From: Aerococcus sp. UBA6277
GTDB lineage: Bacteria; Bacillota; Bacilli; Lactobacillales; Aerococcaceae
Length of the DNA: 64,000 nt
Assembly: GCF_002440555.1 (NCBI RefSeq)
Contig: NZ_DJUR01000003.1
Location: forward strand, 26,360 to 90,359
Direction: 5' to 3'
Shown: positions 1 to 9,258 of the stretch, one piece after another
Layout of the letters: every line of letters starts with the position of its first letter
How positions within the stretch are numbered: the stretch's first letter is position 1
Notes under the pieces: model-generated
Seen by the model: the letters and a program-made list of their open reading frames with translations, nothing else
The model's database searches: none
Told to the model about the DNA's origin: nothing
Program-made: the position numbers and the translations under genes

Positions 1-30
1 ATTTTATTAGACGATATCAGATAAAGTGTA

Positions 31-59
31 TTGCAAAATTTCTAGTTCCATGATATTGT
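31..59 (+). promoter_or_regulatory. Candidate sigma-A promoter for greA
   Basis: A -35-like TTGCAA (31-36) and a -10-like TATTGT (54-59) are separated by 17 bases and lie about 55 bases upstream of greA. The sequence to the left is cut off, so greA could also be read through from an upstream gene. Confidence 0.35.
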
Positions 60-113
60 GGGTCTATTCACTTTTGATAAGTTGAAATTACTATTGTTGT
101 TAGGAGTAAAAGT

Positions 114-593
114 ATGGCAGAAGAAGTATACCCAATGACCCAAGAAGGTCTTGAGAAAATTCAACAAGATTTAGACGAGTTAAAAATTGTAAAACGTAAA
201 GAAATCGTAGAACGAATCAAAATCGCACGTTCATACGGAGATTTATCAGAAAACTCTGAATATGAAGCAGCTAAGGATGAACAAGCTTTCGTTGAAGGGC
301 AAATTCAAAAATTAGAAAAAATGGTTCGTTACGCTAAAATTATCGATCCAAATGAAATCGATGAGGGTATTGTTTCATTAGGTCGTAAAGTAACTTTTAT
401 TGAGTTACCTGATGGCGACGAAGAAGTCTACTCAATTGTTGGTCGTGCAGAAGCAGATCCATTAGATGGTAAAATTTCTAATGAATCACCGATTGCACAA
501 GCATTGATTGGTAAAAGAGTGAACGATGAAGTAACAATCGAAACACCAGGCGGCGACATGGTTGTTAAAATCACAAGCGTTGACGCAATCTAA
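114..593 (+). CDS. greA: Transcription elongation factor GreA
   Basis: GreA binds the secondary channel of RNA polymerase and stimulates cleavage of the backtracked transcript, rescuing stalled complexes. The 159-residue product has the family's usual length: an N-terminal antiparallel coiled coil (about residues 1-77) and a C-terminal FKBP-like domain (about 80-159). The coiled-coil tip carries the acidic pair D43 and E46 in the motif GDLSENSEY, matching the catalytic acidic residues of the family. The ATG is preceded by TTAGGAGT at a good distance. The gene stands alone, with its own intrinsic terminator directly downstream. Confidence 0.97.
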   Translation: MAEEVYPMTQEGLEKIQQDLDELKIVKRKEIVERIKIARSYGDLSENSEYEAAKDEQAFVEGQIQKLEKMVRYAKIIDPNEIDEGIVSLGRKVTFIELPDGDEEVYSIVGRAEADPLDGKISNESPIAQALIGKRVNDEVTIETPGGDMVVKITSVDAI

Positions 594-608
594 TTCAAGC
601 AAATTTCA

Positions 609-652
609 AGACATATCTCTACCATTCGCGTGGTGAAGATATGTCTTTTTTA
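609..652 (+). terminator. Intrinsic terminator of greA
   Basis: A 10-bp stem (609-618 with 637-646), extended by an inner ACCA/TGGT pairing, is followed by a run of T from 646. It lies 15 bases after the greA stop codon. Confidence 0.9.
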
Positions 653-753
653 CTGTAATGGTAAACTTTAAGGCTTAGGTCCAATGTAAAAGGCATTCAG
701 CTCTCATAAAATGGTCATATATAGTGAGATGTAGAAGTGGTATGATTAGAGTA

Positions 754-759
754 TATAAT
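754..759 (+). promoter_or_regulatory. -10 element upstream of liaFSR
   Basis: A perfect TATAAT lies 17 bases before the liaF start codon. I see no convincing -35 hexamer at 16-18 bases, which would fit an activator-dependent promoter. LiaFSR-type systems usually activate their own operon, but no LiaR box was identified with certainty. Confidence 0.4.
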
Positions 760-775
760 TAGAATGGAGGGCATT

Positions 776-1534
776 ATGAGAAATCTTTGGATGATTTTAG
801 CTTGTTTTGCCGGATTGATTGTTTTTACCGGCTTATTAATTAAGCCAGAAAATTTGATTGCCATTGTTGTGGGTTGCGGGCTATTAGCTGTAAGTAACCG
901 GGTAAAATTAAAAATAACTGCAGATAAGAAAAAACAAAGTTGGTTAAACTTAATTCTTGTTGCCACAGGGTGTTTTCTGATTTTTATTGGGATTGTGACT
1001 TTGCCATATATTTCAAGTGTTTTATTGACTATGGTGATTGTTGGCTTGATCTACTATGCGATTGTGAGAGACAAGTCGGAAAATGACCATCATGACTTAA
1101 CCTTACGACAAACCAAAATTGTAGATGCTGAAGAGGGTGCATATAAGGATCAAGAGAAGGTAGCTTTCCTTGAATTCGACTACTTGTTCAACAACGGTCC
1201 TTACAAGGAAGCGGTATACGCTTGGGAAGATGTGGAAATGTATCATCTATATGCCAATACATTTATCGATTTCGGGTCAACAATTGTCCCTGTTGGTACC
1301 AATGTGGTCGTAATTAACCAACTAATCGGTCAGACGAAACTGGTTGTACCTGAAGGGGTAGGTCTTGAATTACATGCCAATGGTTTTCGTACTGAAGTCA
1401 ATTGGAATGGGGAAAAAGTGGCCCTAAACAACGAGCGCAAAACCTTTGAGAGCGCTACTTATCAGCAAAGTAACCGAAAAATTTACTTGCAAGTTTCTCA
1501 AGGTTGGGGGACAGTTGAGGTGGTCTTTCTATGA
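776..1534 (+). CDS. liaF: LiaF/VraT-type membrane regulator of the cell-envelope stress system
   Basis: LiaF-type proteins hold the sensor kinase LiaS inactive until cell-wall or membrane damage occurs. The N-terminal ~100 residues contain about four closely spaced hydrophobic segments. The rest (about residues 105-252) is a soluble beta-rich domain resembling the LiaF C-terminal domain (DUF2154 type). I place the start at the second in-frame ATG (776) because GGAGG (766-770) lies five bases before it; the first ATG (764) overlaps that Shine-Dalgarno. The stop overlaps the liaS start codon (ATGA), so the genes are translationally coupled. The gene order liaF-liaS-liaR supports the assignment; liaF alone is a divergent family. 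Confidence 0.85.
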   Translation: MRNLWMILACFAGLIVFTGLLIKPENLIAIVVGCGLLAVSNRVKLKITADKKKQSWLNLILVATGCFLIFIGIVTLPYISSVLLTMVIVGLIYYAIVRDKSENDHHDLTLRQTKIVDAEEGAYKDQEKVAFLEFDYLFNNGPYKEAVYAWEDVEMYHLYANTFIDFGSTIVPVGTNVVVINQLIGQTKLVVPEGVGLELHANGFRTEVNWNGEKVALNNERKTFESATYQQSNRKIYLQVSQGWGTVEVVFL

Positions 1535-2589
1535 GAAGCCGTCGCTTTTTAACTATTTTCCTAGTTATATGGTTATCCCTTTTGACATTAGCGATTGGGG
1601 TATATTTATTCCTCATAGTTGTACCAAATACCATAAATATCGATCGGTCATATCTTGAATTAGCACGGTTGGCTCTGCCCTTCGTTTATCTGTTAGTCAT
1701 TAATATAATGATTTCATTGATTGCTAGCTTTGTCTTGTATTTCTTTCTATACAAGGATGAGCATAAATTAACGGCTAAGCTAACTGCCTTGGCTGCTAGA
1801 AAATATGATTCACCCATTTTTCAAGAAGGTGCGGGCATCCATACCAGCGAGCAAGTGGATGCACAAATCGAGCGGTTGAGGGCCATGTTTCAGAATATGG
1901 AAATGGCTTTACAAGCCAAAACGGTGGCAGATGAGGCAACTTATGAGATGAACCGAAACGAACTAATCAAAGAGGAACGACAACGGATTGCGCGGGAATT
2001 GCATGATTCAGTGAGTCAGCAATTATTTGCTATGACCATGATTTTATCGGCCATTCAAGAGCAGGCGGACAATATGAATCCTGTAAACCGGCAATTAATC
2101 GGTAAGGTGGCAGATATGGTGGACCAGGCACAAGCTGAAATGCGTTCCTTACTACTCCATCTGCGGCCAATTTCCTTAACCAATCAAAGCCTTGCTGAGG
2201 GGATTGAACAACTCTTTAGGGAGTTGGAAACCAAGGTTAAAATTAACTTTGAAGCCTCCGTAACGGATGTCCAGCTATTACCCGAGGTAGAGAACCACCT
2301 ATTCCGAATCGTTCAGGAATTATTATCCAATTCTTTACGTCATGCTAAAGCGCAGATTATAGAGTGTCATTTATATGAAAAAGATCGGAATATCTATTTG
2401 CGATTTTCGGATGACGGCGTAGGTTTTGATACCGATAAGGAACTGCTACAAACTGGTGGTTATGGCCTGAAAAATATACAAGAGCGGGTGGCTCAGCTTG
2501 GTGGCTCTACCAATATTATTTCCTTTGAAAAACAGGGAACTTTGATACAAATCGTGATACCAAGAAAAATGGAGGCAATGTATGATTAG
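1531..2589 (+). CDS. liaS: Sensor histidine kinase of the LiaS/VraS type
   Basis: This is a membrane histidine kinase of the HisKA_3 (NarL-partner) class. Two transmembrane segments (about residues 8-32 and 48-73) enclose only a short extracellular loop, typical of intramembrane-sensing kinases. A linker and coiled coil follow, then the dimerisation box RQRIARELHDS with phospho-acceptor H158, and a HATPase_c domain (N-box ELLSNSLRHA near 264, DDGVGFD, and GGYGLKNI near the end). Its 352 residues match LiaS/VraS. It overlaps liaF by 4 bases and liaR by 8, forming one operon. Cell-wall stress is the likely signal, by family and gene order. Confidence 0.93.
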   Translation: MRSRRFLTIFLVIWLSLLTLAIGVYLFLIVVPNTINIDRSYLELARLALPFVYLLVINIMISLIASFVLYFFLYKDEHKLTAKLTALAARKYDSPIFQEGAGIHTSEQVDAQIERLRAMFQNMEMALQAKTVADEATYEMNRNELIKEERQRIARELHDSVSQQLFAMTMILSAIQEQADNMNPVNRQLIGKVADMVDQAQAEMRSLLLHLRPISLTNQSLAEGIEQLFRELETKVKINFEASVTDVQLLPEVENHLFRIVQELLSNSLRHAKAQIIECHLYEKDRNIYLRFSDDGVGFDTDKELLQTGGYGLKNIQERVAQLGGSTNIISFEKQGTLIQIVIPRKMEAMYD

Positions 2590-3214
2590 CGTATTGTTAG
2601 TAGATGACCATGAAATGGTCAGATTAGGCGTTTCTACCTACTTATCTACCCAATCAGACCTAAAGATAGTAGGAGAGGCTAAAGACGGGTTAGAGGGCAA
2701 GAAAATGGCCTTATCCCTGCAACCAGATATTATTTTGATGGATTTGGTCATGGACAATGTGGATGGGATTCAAGCTACGCAAGAAATCCTAGCTGAATGG
2801 CCAGAAGCCAATATTTTAATCATCACTTCCTTTATTGATGATGAAAAGGTGTATCCAGCTATGGAAGCTGGGGCTAAGGGCTATATTTTAAAAACGTCTT
2901 CTGCCAGTGAAATTGCATCAGCCATTCGCCGAACTTATGCTGGTGAATCTGTCATTGCCCCCACAGTGAATGAAAAACTGATTGCCCATGAAGTTGAAGC
3001 CAACCGCCACCATCTTCATGACGACCTCACCACACGTGAACGAGAAGTCTTGCAGTTAATTGCGGCTGGTAAATCAAACCAAGAGATTGCTGACGAATTG
3101 TTCATCACCTTGAAAACTGTCAAAACCCATGTATCTAATATTTTGTCCAAACTTGGGGTGGAAGACCGGACCCAAGCGACGATATACGCCTTCCAAAACC
3201 AGTTGGTTGAATAG
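2582..3214 (+). CDS. liaR: Response regulator of the LiaR/VraR type
   Basis: This is a NarL/FixJ-class response regulator that receives phosphate from LiaS and controls cell-envelope stress genes. The receiver domain (about residues 1-120) has the acidic pair D8/D9, phosphorylation site D54 (in ILMDLV) and the conserved lysine in KGYILK. The LuxR-type DNA-binding helix-turn-helix spans about residues 145-205 (LTTREREVLQLIAAG, then TVKTHVSNIL). The 210-residue length is normal. The start overlaps the end of liaS, with GGAGG just upstream. No obvious target gene lies next to it, so the regulon is probably elsewhere. Confidence 0.95.
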   Translation: MISVLLVDDHEMVRLGVSTYLSTQSDLKIVGEAKDGLEGKKMALSLQPDIILMDLVMDNVDGIQATQEILAEWPEANILIITSFIDDEKVYPAMEAGAKGYILKTSSASEIASAIRRTYAGESVIAPTVNEKLIAHEVEANRHHLHDDLTTREREVLQLIAAGKSNQEIADELFITLKTVKTHVSNILSKLGVEDRTQATIYAFQNQLVE

Positions 3215-3236
3215 ATTACTGATAACAGAAAAGCAA

Positions 3237-3284
3237 AAACCTGCGATGAAAGCTAACTTAGTTAAACATCGCAGGTTTATTTTT
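3237..3284. terminator. Bidirectional intrinsic terminator between liaR and RNase J1
   Basis: A perfect 12-bp stem (3237-3248 with 3267-3278) has T-rich sequence to the right and an A-rich stretch to the left. It can end the rightward liaFSR transcript and the leftward rpoY-rnjA transcript. Confidence 0.88.
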
Positions 3285-3302
3285 TATTATGAATAATCTT
3301 GA

Positions 3303-4976
3303 TTAAACAGGCATTACGACTGCCATAATCATTGGGTTACGTTTAGTACGTTTATACAAGAATGGTTGTAGAGCATTTTGCATAGCGTCACGTAAGATTT
3401 TTTCGTTAACCTTCTTACCAGAATTTAGATGACCGATAACAGTGGTACGGATTACTTTTTGTGCATCTTGGATTAAACCAACTGATTCACGCATATAAAT
3501 GAAACCACGAGAAACGATATCAGGACCAGCGAGTAACTCATTCTTAGTAAAGTCAACAGATACAACTGCTAGAACTAAACCGTCTTCAGAAAGGTTATGA
3601 CGGTCTCGTAAAACAATGTTACCAATATCCCCAATACCTTTACCATCAACGTAGACTGCTTCACCAGGGAAGCTACCTGCACGACGAGCAGAGTCTTGTG
3701 TTAAAGCTAAGACTTCACCGTTTTGCATGATAAAGATGTTGTCGTGTGGAATACCAACTAATTCAGCTTGCTCCGCTTGGATAGATAGCATACGGTATTC
3801 ACCGTGGACTGGCATGAAGTACTTCGGTTTCATCAATGACAGCATTAATTTTTGTTCTTGCTGACCACCGTGTCCTGAAGTATGAACATTGTTTACCTTA
3901 CCATGGATAACTTCCGCACCTGCAGCAAGCAATTGGTTGATCACTTGGTTTACAGATAAGGTGTTACCTGGGATTGGGCTAGATGAGAAGATCACAGTAT
4001 CATCGGGTTGGATAGAGATTTGACGGTGGGTACCGTTAGCAATCCGAGATAGGGCCGCCATGGGCTCACCTTGAGAACCTGTACACATGATTAAGATTTC
4101 ATTTGCTGGGTATTGGTTGATCTCATTACTTTGGATGAAGGCATCTTCACCAACGTTGAAGTAGCCAAGTTCGATAGCGTTTCGGATGGCAGCTTCCATA
4201 GATCGACCAAAGACAGCTATTTTCCGACCTTGGGCTACAGCCACGTCAATGGCTTGTGATAGACGGGAAATATTTGAAGCGAATGAGGCGAAGATAATTC
4301 GACCTTCAATACTTGACATGATATCTGCCAATGATTCACCAACAGCACGTTCTGATTGGGTAAAACCTGGAATCTCAGCGTTTGTTGAGTCACCAAGTAA
4401 CAATAGCACGCCTTCTTCACCAATTTTAGCCATTTTATGGATATCAGCAGGTTGACCTACTGGGGTGAAGTCAAATTTGTAGTCACCGGTAAATACCACG
4501 TTTCCTGGTGGGGTCTTTACAACAATCCCCATTGCGTCAGGAATAGAGTGGGTCGTGCGGTAGAAAGATACGGATGTTTTTCTAAACTTGATCACAGAGT
4601 CTTCATCGATAATATGTAATTCTGCGTCACGTAATAAACCGTGTTCTTCTAATTTATTTTTGATTAGAGCCATGGCTAATTTGCCAGCATAAATCGGAAT
4701 GTTAATTTGTTTCAGTAAGAAAGGAATACCCCCGATATGGTCTTCATGACCGTGGGTGATGAATAAACCTTTTACTTTTTGTTCGTTTTGAATTAAGTAT
4801 TGGTAGTTAGCGATAACGTAGTCAATACCTAACAAATCGTCTTCTGGGAATTTAACCCCAGCGTCTAATAATAAAATTTCGTCTTGAAATTGGACTCCAT
4901 AAGAGTTTTTACCGATTTCGTCTAATCCCCCGAAAGCGAAAACGCCAACTTCATTATTTTTTATATCAACTTTCAT
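3303..4976 (-). CDS. rnjA: Ribonuclease J1
   Basis: RNase J1 is a metallo-beta-lactamase-fold nuclease with 5'-to-3' exonuclease and endonuclease activity, central to mRNA turnover and rRNA maturation in Firmicutes. The zinc-binding motif HGHEDH is at residues 75-80. The beta-CASP region follows, including the GDYKFD and GDSTNAE stretches, and a C-terminal oligomerisation domain completes the 557-residue protein (family about 555-565). The start codon shares one base with the stop of rpoY, an arrangement common in Lactobacillales and Bacillales. J1 rather than J2 is inferred from this rpoY linkage. Confidence 0.95.
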   Translation of the reverse strand: MKVDIKNNEVGVFAFGGLDEIGKNSYGVQFQDEILLLDAGVKFPEDDLLGIDYVIANYQYLIQNEQKVKGLFITHGHEDHIGGIPFLLKQINIPIYAGKLAMALIKNKLEEHGLLRDAELHIIDEDSVIKFRKTSVSFYRTTHSIPDAMGIVVKTPPGNVVFTGDYKFDFTPVGQPADIHKMAKIGEEGVLLLLGDSTNAEIPGFTQSERAVGESLADIMSSIEGRIIFASFASNISRLSQAIDVAVAQGRKIAVFGRSMEAAIRNAIELGYFNVGEDAFIQSNEINQYPANEILIMCTGSQGEPMAALSRIANGTHRQISIQPDDTVIFSSSPIPGNTLSVNQVINQLLAAGAEVIHGKVNNVHTSGHGGQQEQKLMLSLMKPKYFMPVHGEYRMLSIQAEQAELVGIPHDNIFIMQNGEVLALTQDSARRAGSFPGEAVYVDGKGIGDIGNIVLRDRHNLSEDGLVLAVVSVDFTKNELLAGPDIVSRGFIYMRESVGLIQDAQKVIRTTVIGHLNSGKKVNEKILRDAMQNALQPFLYKRTKRNPMIMAVVMPV

Positions 4977-5194
4977 TAATTAGAAAGCTCCACAACTTTA
5001 AAGTCTGGATTTTGTTGTTCGTATTCTAAATGCGCACCTTCAAGTGGTTGGATAAACTCTACTAGATAGGGGGTTTCATTCTCTAGATGGGCACGAACCT
5101 CACGTTTAGTTTCAGCTTGGACATACATAGTGTGTGTTGATTCACGACGTGGTACTTCAGTCAATGAATCTTGATAAGTTACTTTAAAAATCAT
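4976..5194 (-). CDS. rpoY: RNA polymerase epsilon subunit
   Basis: This small protein of 72 residues (DUF1447 family) is an accessory subunit of Firmicutes RNA polymerase. The sequence starts MIFKVTYQ and contains the REST...[11 protein letters not shown] region typical of the family. The ATG is preceded by AAAGGAGC at the right distance. It is the first gene of the leftward rpoY-rnjA pair, overlapping rnjA by one base. Confidence 0.95.
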   Translation of the reverse strand: MIFKVTYQDSLTEVPRRESTHTMYVQAETKREVRAHLENETPYLVEFIQPLEGAHLEYEQQNPDFKVVELSN

Positions 5195-5370
5195 TTTTTG
5201 CTCCTTTTATAAATTTATTAAAAATGTGATCTTACTCGCTTACACTATTCTACCATATTTCATTATCTTTGCGCACATTTTTAGAAATTTGTTGATGTGG
5301 TACGTTTTCATTAAATAGCTTTCAGATTATATGCTAAAATAGCCATGAATGAAGTTAAAGGAGCGATTAA

Positions 5371-6354
5371 ATGCGTGTAGCGATTAAGAGTGCAAAATAT
5401 GCCGTGGCTACTTTTATTGCCATATTTTTAGCCCAATGGTTGGGCCTAGATTATGCGGTATCAGCCGGTGTTATAGCCATCCTCTCCCTAGCAGAAACCA
5501 GTAAGAAAACTGTCCAATACATCGGCAACTTGACCTTAACAATGATTTTAAGTTTGTTGATTGCCACCGTATTATTTAATCTTTTTGGTTATGAAATTTG
5601 GGTGTTTTCACTTTACCTACTGATTACTTATCCCGTTTCTGTCTACCTCAAGAGTGACAATGCCATTGCCCCGTGTGCCGTATTTATTTCCCACTTACTG
5701 CTTGAACAAGCTTCTGATTTTAATTGGTGGGTCAATGAAATGCTTCTATTAGTGATCGGTGTCGGGATTGCAGTAATTGTTAATTTGTATCAGACATCAG
5801 CCAGTGGCGAGATGGACAAGTTGAAAGGTGAAATTGAAGGGCAAATGCAAGTCATTTTAAATCAACTCGCTGACAAAATGGATACCCCTAACCATGAGGA
5901 CCCCCTCTTGTATGAACATATCAACCAGGCTTACGAACTGGCGAAGCACGGTGAATTCCTGGCATTGAAGGAAGCTGAGAATAATATCACTGGAGATGTC
6001 CAAAATTACTATTTGAATTATTTTTCCATGCGGTCGACCCAACTGATTATCCTCTATGATATCAACAATTCCTTGGATAATATTTATGAATTAACTGATC
6101 AGACTTATGACTTGAGTGGTTTCTTTCGACATGTTAGTCAACAATTGTCGGAATCTAATACAGCGGCCAAACTTCGGAATGAATTGGACCAATTAAAGTC
6201 ACGGTTTAGAAAGCAACCTTTACCACAAAGCCGAAATGAATTTGAAACCCGGTCTATGCTCTTTGATATCTTGTTAGACTGCGAAAAATTCTTGAATCTG
6301 AAATACGAATTTTATAAATCTAGGCACCGGTTAAAATATTTACAAAGCAAATAA
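5371..6354 (+). CDS. ArAE-family (aromatic acid exporter-like) membrane protein
   Basis: The product has 327 residues. The N-terminal ~140 residues are strongly hydrophobic, with about four transmembrane segments, and resemble the aromatic acid exporter family N-domain (DUF939, as in Bacillus YqjA). The C-terminal ~180 residues are soluble and helical, matching the ArAE C-terminal domain. Substrate and physiological role are unknown. GGAG precedes the ATG by six bases. The gene is monocistronic: rpoY diverges upstream and a strong terminator follows. Confidence 0.8.
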   Translation: MRVAIKSAKYAVATFIAIFLAQWLGLDYAVSAGVIAILSLAETSKKTVQYIGNLTLTMILSLLIATVLFNLFGYEIWVFSLYLLITYPVSVYLKSDNAIAPCAVFISHLLLEQASDFNWWVNEMLLLVIGVGIAVIVNLYQTSASGEMDKLKGEIEGQMQVILNQLADKMDTPNHEDPLLYEHINQAYELAKHGEFLALKEAENNITGDVQNYYLNYFSMRSTQLIILYDINNSLDNIYELTDQTYDLSGFFRHVSQQLSESNTAAKLRNELDQLKSRFRKQPLPQSRNEFETRSMLFDILLDCEKFLNLKYEFYKSRHRLKYLQSK

Positions 6355-6410
6355 AAAATACCAAGCAAAGTTGAGTAGCAGGACTACTAAACTTTGTTTG
6401 GTATTTTATT
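6355..6410. terminator. Bidirectional terminator between ArAE gene and hemolysin III gene
   Basis: A near-perfect 18-bp stem (6355-6372 with 6390-6407) is flanked by A residues on the left and a T-rich stretch on the right. It lies between converging genes and can serve both. Confidence 0.88.
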
Positions 6411-6434
6411 TTTCGTATATAAATCATTTCATTC

Positions 6435-7109
6435 TTACACATATAATAAGACGGCGAAGTACATCGCGATTGAACCACCGAGTACAAATAAGTGCCAAAT
6501 GACATGCCAGAATTTCAAGTTATCATGGGCGTAGAAGATAGTGCCGACTGTATAAGTTACCCCGCCGGCGATTAGCCAAGCGATACCACCAGAACCGATA
6601 GCTGTAGCCATTTGAGGAATAGCGATAACACCAAACCAGCCCATCAAAATATATAAAAGGGTGGAAAACTTCTTCATCTTATCTAGGAAGAGGATTTTAC
6701 CGATAATCCCAAATAGGGCGATGGCCCATTGTGCAATAAAGATAAACCACCCAAAGGCACCACCAATAGCGACTAAGGCAAAGGGGGTGTACGATCCAGC
6801 AATTAAAATGAAAATCGATGAATGGTCGATAATTTTCAGGATACCCGCAGCTTTGGTAAAAGAAAAGCTATGGTATAAGGTTGAAGCCAAGTATAGGGCA
6901 CACATAGAGATGCCGTACATCACGTATGAAAAAGTTTCGATACTATTTTGGTTTTCAAGACCTTTAAGGATGAGAAAAACGGTGGCAACAATTGAAAGGA
7001 CAAAGCCAATACCATGTGTCACTGAATTCAGGACCTCGTTCGTGATATAATAAGCTTTCGTATAAGGTAATTTGATTTTTTCTTGACTACGTGAACTAGC
7101 AGACATCAT
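6435..7109 (-). CDS. Hemolysin III family (PAQR-type) membrane protein
   Basis: A 224-residue integral membrane protein with about seven transmembrane segments. It contains PAQR/HlyIII signatures: an early EVLNSVTHGIG motif with a conserved His, STLYHSF near residue 84, IDHSSIF and a C-terminal FWHVIWH His motif. These His, Ser and Asp residues form the proposed metal site of the superfamily. Hemolytic activity has rarely been shown for chromosomal homologues, so the true role is uncertain; membrane homeostasis has been suggested for the TrhA branch. Two ATG codons lie in tandem behind AAAGGAGG; the second (7106) has the better spacing. Confidence 0.88.
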   Translation of the reverse strand: MMSASSRSQEKIKLPYTKAYYITNEVLNSVTHGIGFVLSIVATVFLILKGLENQNSIETFSYVMYGISMCALYLASTLYHSFSFTKAAGILKIIDHSSIFILIAGSYTPFALVAIGGAFGWFIFIAQWAIALFGIIGKILFLDKMKKFSTLLYILMGWFGVIAIPQMATAIGSGGIAWLIAGGVTYTVGTIFYAHDNLKFWHVIWHLFVLGGSIAMYFAVLLYV

Positions 7110-7255
7110 TTTCCTCCTTTGGTAGGATGTGTTTTTTACACATGTAGTATAGCATATTCTATGAGGTAATTTTGGAAATCCAATTCAATTAATACTAATT
7201 TAAAAACTATCTGATAAAATATATATATGAATAAAAATAGTTGAGGTGAGCGGAT

Positions 7256-8545
7256 ATGGCGAGAAATATGGATTGGTCTCTTGCTGGAGAATTAACCAAG
7301 AAAACGCAAGAAGAAATTGAAAAAATTGAAAAAGTACATATTTTGGTTGTTGGGAAAACAGGCGTTGGAAAATCAACATTAATCAACAGTATCTTCCGGG
7401 AAAAGTTAGCGGAAACTGGTATTGGTCAACCGATTACCAAACACTTGCGTAAAATCGAAAAAGAGGGTGTGCCAATGGTCCTCTATGATACAAGAGGGTT
7501 GGAGCTGGATACGGAAACCCAAATGCAAGTGACAGGTGAAATTGATGAGACACTAGCAGAAATGGTTCAAAACCAGGAACACATGCACGTGGCCTATTAC
7601 TGTATTAATGCCTCATCTTCAAGAATGGAAGATATGGAGATTCGTTTGATTGAGTATTTGGCTAGTAAGATACCTGTTATCTTAGTCTTAACCCAGTCAG
7701 TTGGTGAACAGGCCTTGAATTTTGAGCAGTACCTAGTCAATCAAAATCTACCCGTTCAAGCCGTTATCCGTTTAATGGCTAAGGATTATAAGATTACAGA
7801 CGAATTTATCATCCCCGCCTACGGTCTAAAAGAGCTTGTTGAAAGAACTTTTGGCTTATTACCTCATCAAGTCCACACAGCTTTTAATAATGCCCAACAG
7901 ATTGATATTGAACGAAAGGGTCGAGCAGCGCGACGTTGGGCGCGAAGATATATTGTCACAACCTTTGGTGTTGGATTCACCCCCATTCCTTTTTCCGATG
8001 CAACCGTCCTCGTACCCATGCAAATAGGCATGATGGCCCACATTACAGCTATATTTGGCATTTCCATGGACCGAACGACTACCTTAGGAATTTTAGGGGC
8101 TATTGGTGGAACAGGATCAGCGACCTATCTAGGACGCCTGATTGTTTCTAACTTGGTGAAATTTATCCCAGGTATCGGGTCTGTGGCAGGTGGGATGATT
8201 TCAGGCACAACTGCCTCAATCATCACCACAGCCCTAGCCATGTCGTACATCGAAGTCCTGACTGTTATCGCCACAGCAGAAGCTAACGGTGAAGAGGTCA
8301 GTCCACGAACGGTCCGTAAATTGATGAAAGATTTATACGGACAGAGACTGCAACGCGGGCAAAATGACCCCGATTTTCAAGCTGCCATGGCAGATATAGA
8401 AACGAAAAAGGGTCAAGATGCTGAGCGGAACAAAGCAAAGGAAGCTAGCCGAGAAACGCCTCTAGATGATAAAGTAAAAGAAAATGTGCAAAAGGCCCGT
8501 ATTAACTGGCCAAAATGGTCATTTAGAAACCGAAAACGAGAATGA
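7256..8545 (+). CDS. Era-like GTPase with C-terminal DUF697 domain
   Basis: The 429-residue product has an N-terminal P-loop GTPase domain: G1 GKTGVGKST near residues 36-44 and G3 DTRG near 82. The usual G4 NKxD position reads TQSV. Residues about 230-345 form a hydrophobic DUF697 (YcjF-like) domain rich in glycine and alanine, with likely membrane-associated helices. The tail (about 370-429) is highly charged and rich in Lys, Arg and Glu. The family is widespread but uncharacterised in Firmicutes. A GGTGAG site precedes the ATG. It is followed by a separate promoter-like region, so it is probably monocistronic. Confidence 0.8.
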   Translation: MARNMDWSLAGELTKKTQEEIEKIEKVHILVVGKTGVGKSTLINSIFREKLAETGIGQPITKHLRKIEKEGVPMVLYDTRGLELDTETQMQVTGEIDETLAEMVQNQEHMHVAYYCINASSSRMEDMEIRLIEYLASKIPVILVLTQSVGEQALNFEQYLVNQNLPVQAVIRLMAKDYKITDEFIIPAYGLKELVERTFGLLPHQVHTAFNNAQQIDIERKGRAARRWARRYIVTTFGVGFTPIPFSDATVLVPMQIGMMAHITAIFGISMDRTTTLGILGAIGGTGSATYLGRLIVSNLVKFIPGIGSVAGGMISGTTASIITTALAMSYIEVLTVIATAEANGEEVSPRTVRKLMKDLYGQRLQRGQNDPDFQAAMADIETKKGQDAERNKAKEASRETPLDDKVKENVQKARINWPKWSFRNRKRE

Positions 8546-8595
8546 TAATACTGTATTTTTCGAATTCAAAATAAAACACCTCGTTTCAAAAACTA

Positions 8596-8639
8596 TTGTT
8601 CATGGTGATGATAACTTTATGGTATAATACAGGTATAAT
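8596..8639 (+). promoter_or_regulatory. Promoter region with two TATAAT elements, upstream of the DUF1836 gene
   Basis: Two perfect TATAAT hexamers (8623-8628 and 8634-8639) lie 11 bases apart, 20-30 bases upstream of the GTG start. Neither has a good -35 at 17 bases; TTGTTC (8596-8601) is 21 bases from the first. The region is probably a promoter, but which -10 is used is unclear. Confidence 0.45.
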
Positions 8640-8659
8640 GAAATAGTGGGTGAGTATAA

Positions 8660-9235
8660 GTGGAAAAACAAATAGAATTTGAAAACTGGGTCAAAAGTTT
8701 AGACGACGTCAACATGCCAAGATGGGAAGAAATTACAGATATTCCTTTATACATGGATCAACTCATTGCAGTTGTAACCCAGTATTTAGAACCATTCCAA
8801 ATTTTTTCTTCAGATAAGAAACCAGTAACATCTTCAATGGTCAATAACTATGTTAAACTTGGATTAATTCCAAAGCCAATCAAGAGACATTACAATAAAC
8901 GACATATCGCGTATTTAATTGTCATTACCTTATTTAAAGAAGTCATTTCAATTCAAGACATCCGTCGTGTATTGATTTTTCTAGCACAGTCACAAGGCAA
9001 TTCAAACGCCTACGATCAATTCTGTGCCTTATTAGAAATGACCATCAAACGAAAAGGGCATGTATATTTAAAAGTGGCCGTTGATGACGAAATTGAAACA
9101 GACTATTCAGATCCAAAAGATTTTGATAAGTATATTATCTATTTGGCTTGCGAAACAATCACTAATTTATTGTTTGCAAAGAAATTCATTTCTTTTGTAG
9201 ATCAAGATATCACAGAGATAGAAACAGAAGCATAA
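8660..9235 (+). CDS. DUF1836 protein, possible MerR-like DNA-binding regulator
   Basis: A 191-residue soluble protein of the DUF1836 family. The middle part contains a winged-helix-like stretch (SSMVNNYVKLGLIPKPIKRHY, about residues 59-80) reminiscent of the N-terminal DNA-binding region of MerR proteins. The C-terminal half is acidic and helical. Function is unknown. Translation starts with GTG behind GGGTGAG. It sits 23 bases upstream of degV in the same direction, so the two are probably co-transcribed. Confidence 0.75.
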   Translation: MEKQIEFENWVKSLDDVNMPRWEEITDIPLYMDQLIAVVTQYLEPFQIFSSDKKPVTSSMVNNYVKLGLIPKPIKRHYNKRHIAYLIVITLFKEVISIQDIRRVLIFLAQSQGNSNAYDQFCALLEMTIKRKGHVYLKVAVDDEIETDYSDPKDFDKYIIYLACETITNLLFAKKFISFVDQDITEIETEA

Positions 9236-9258
9236 CCCTTATAGTTGGAGGTAATTAA

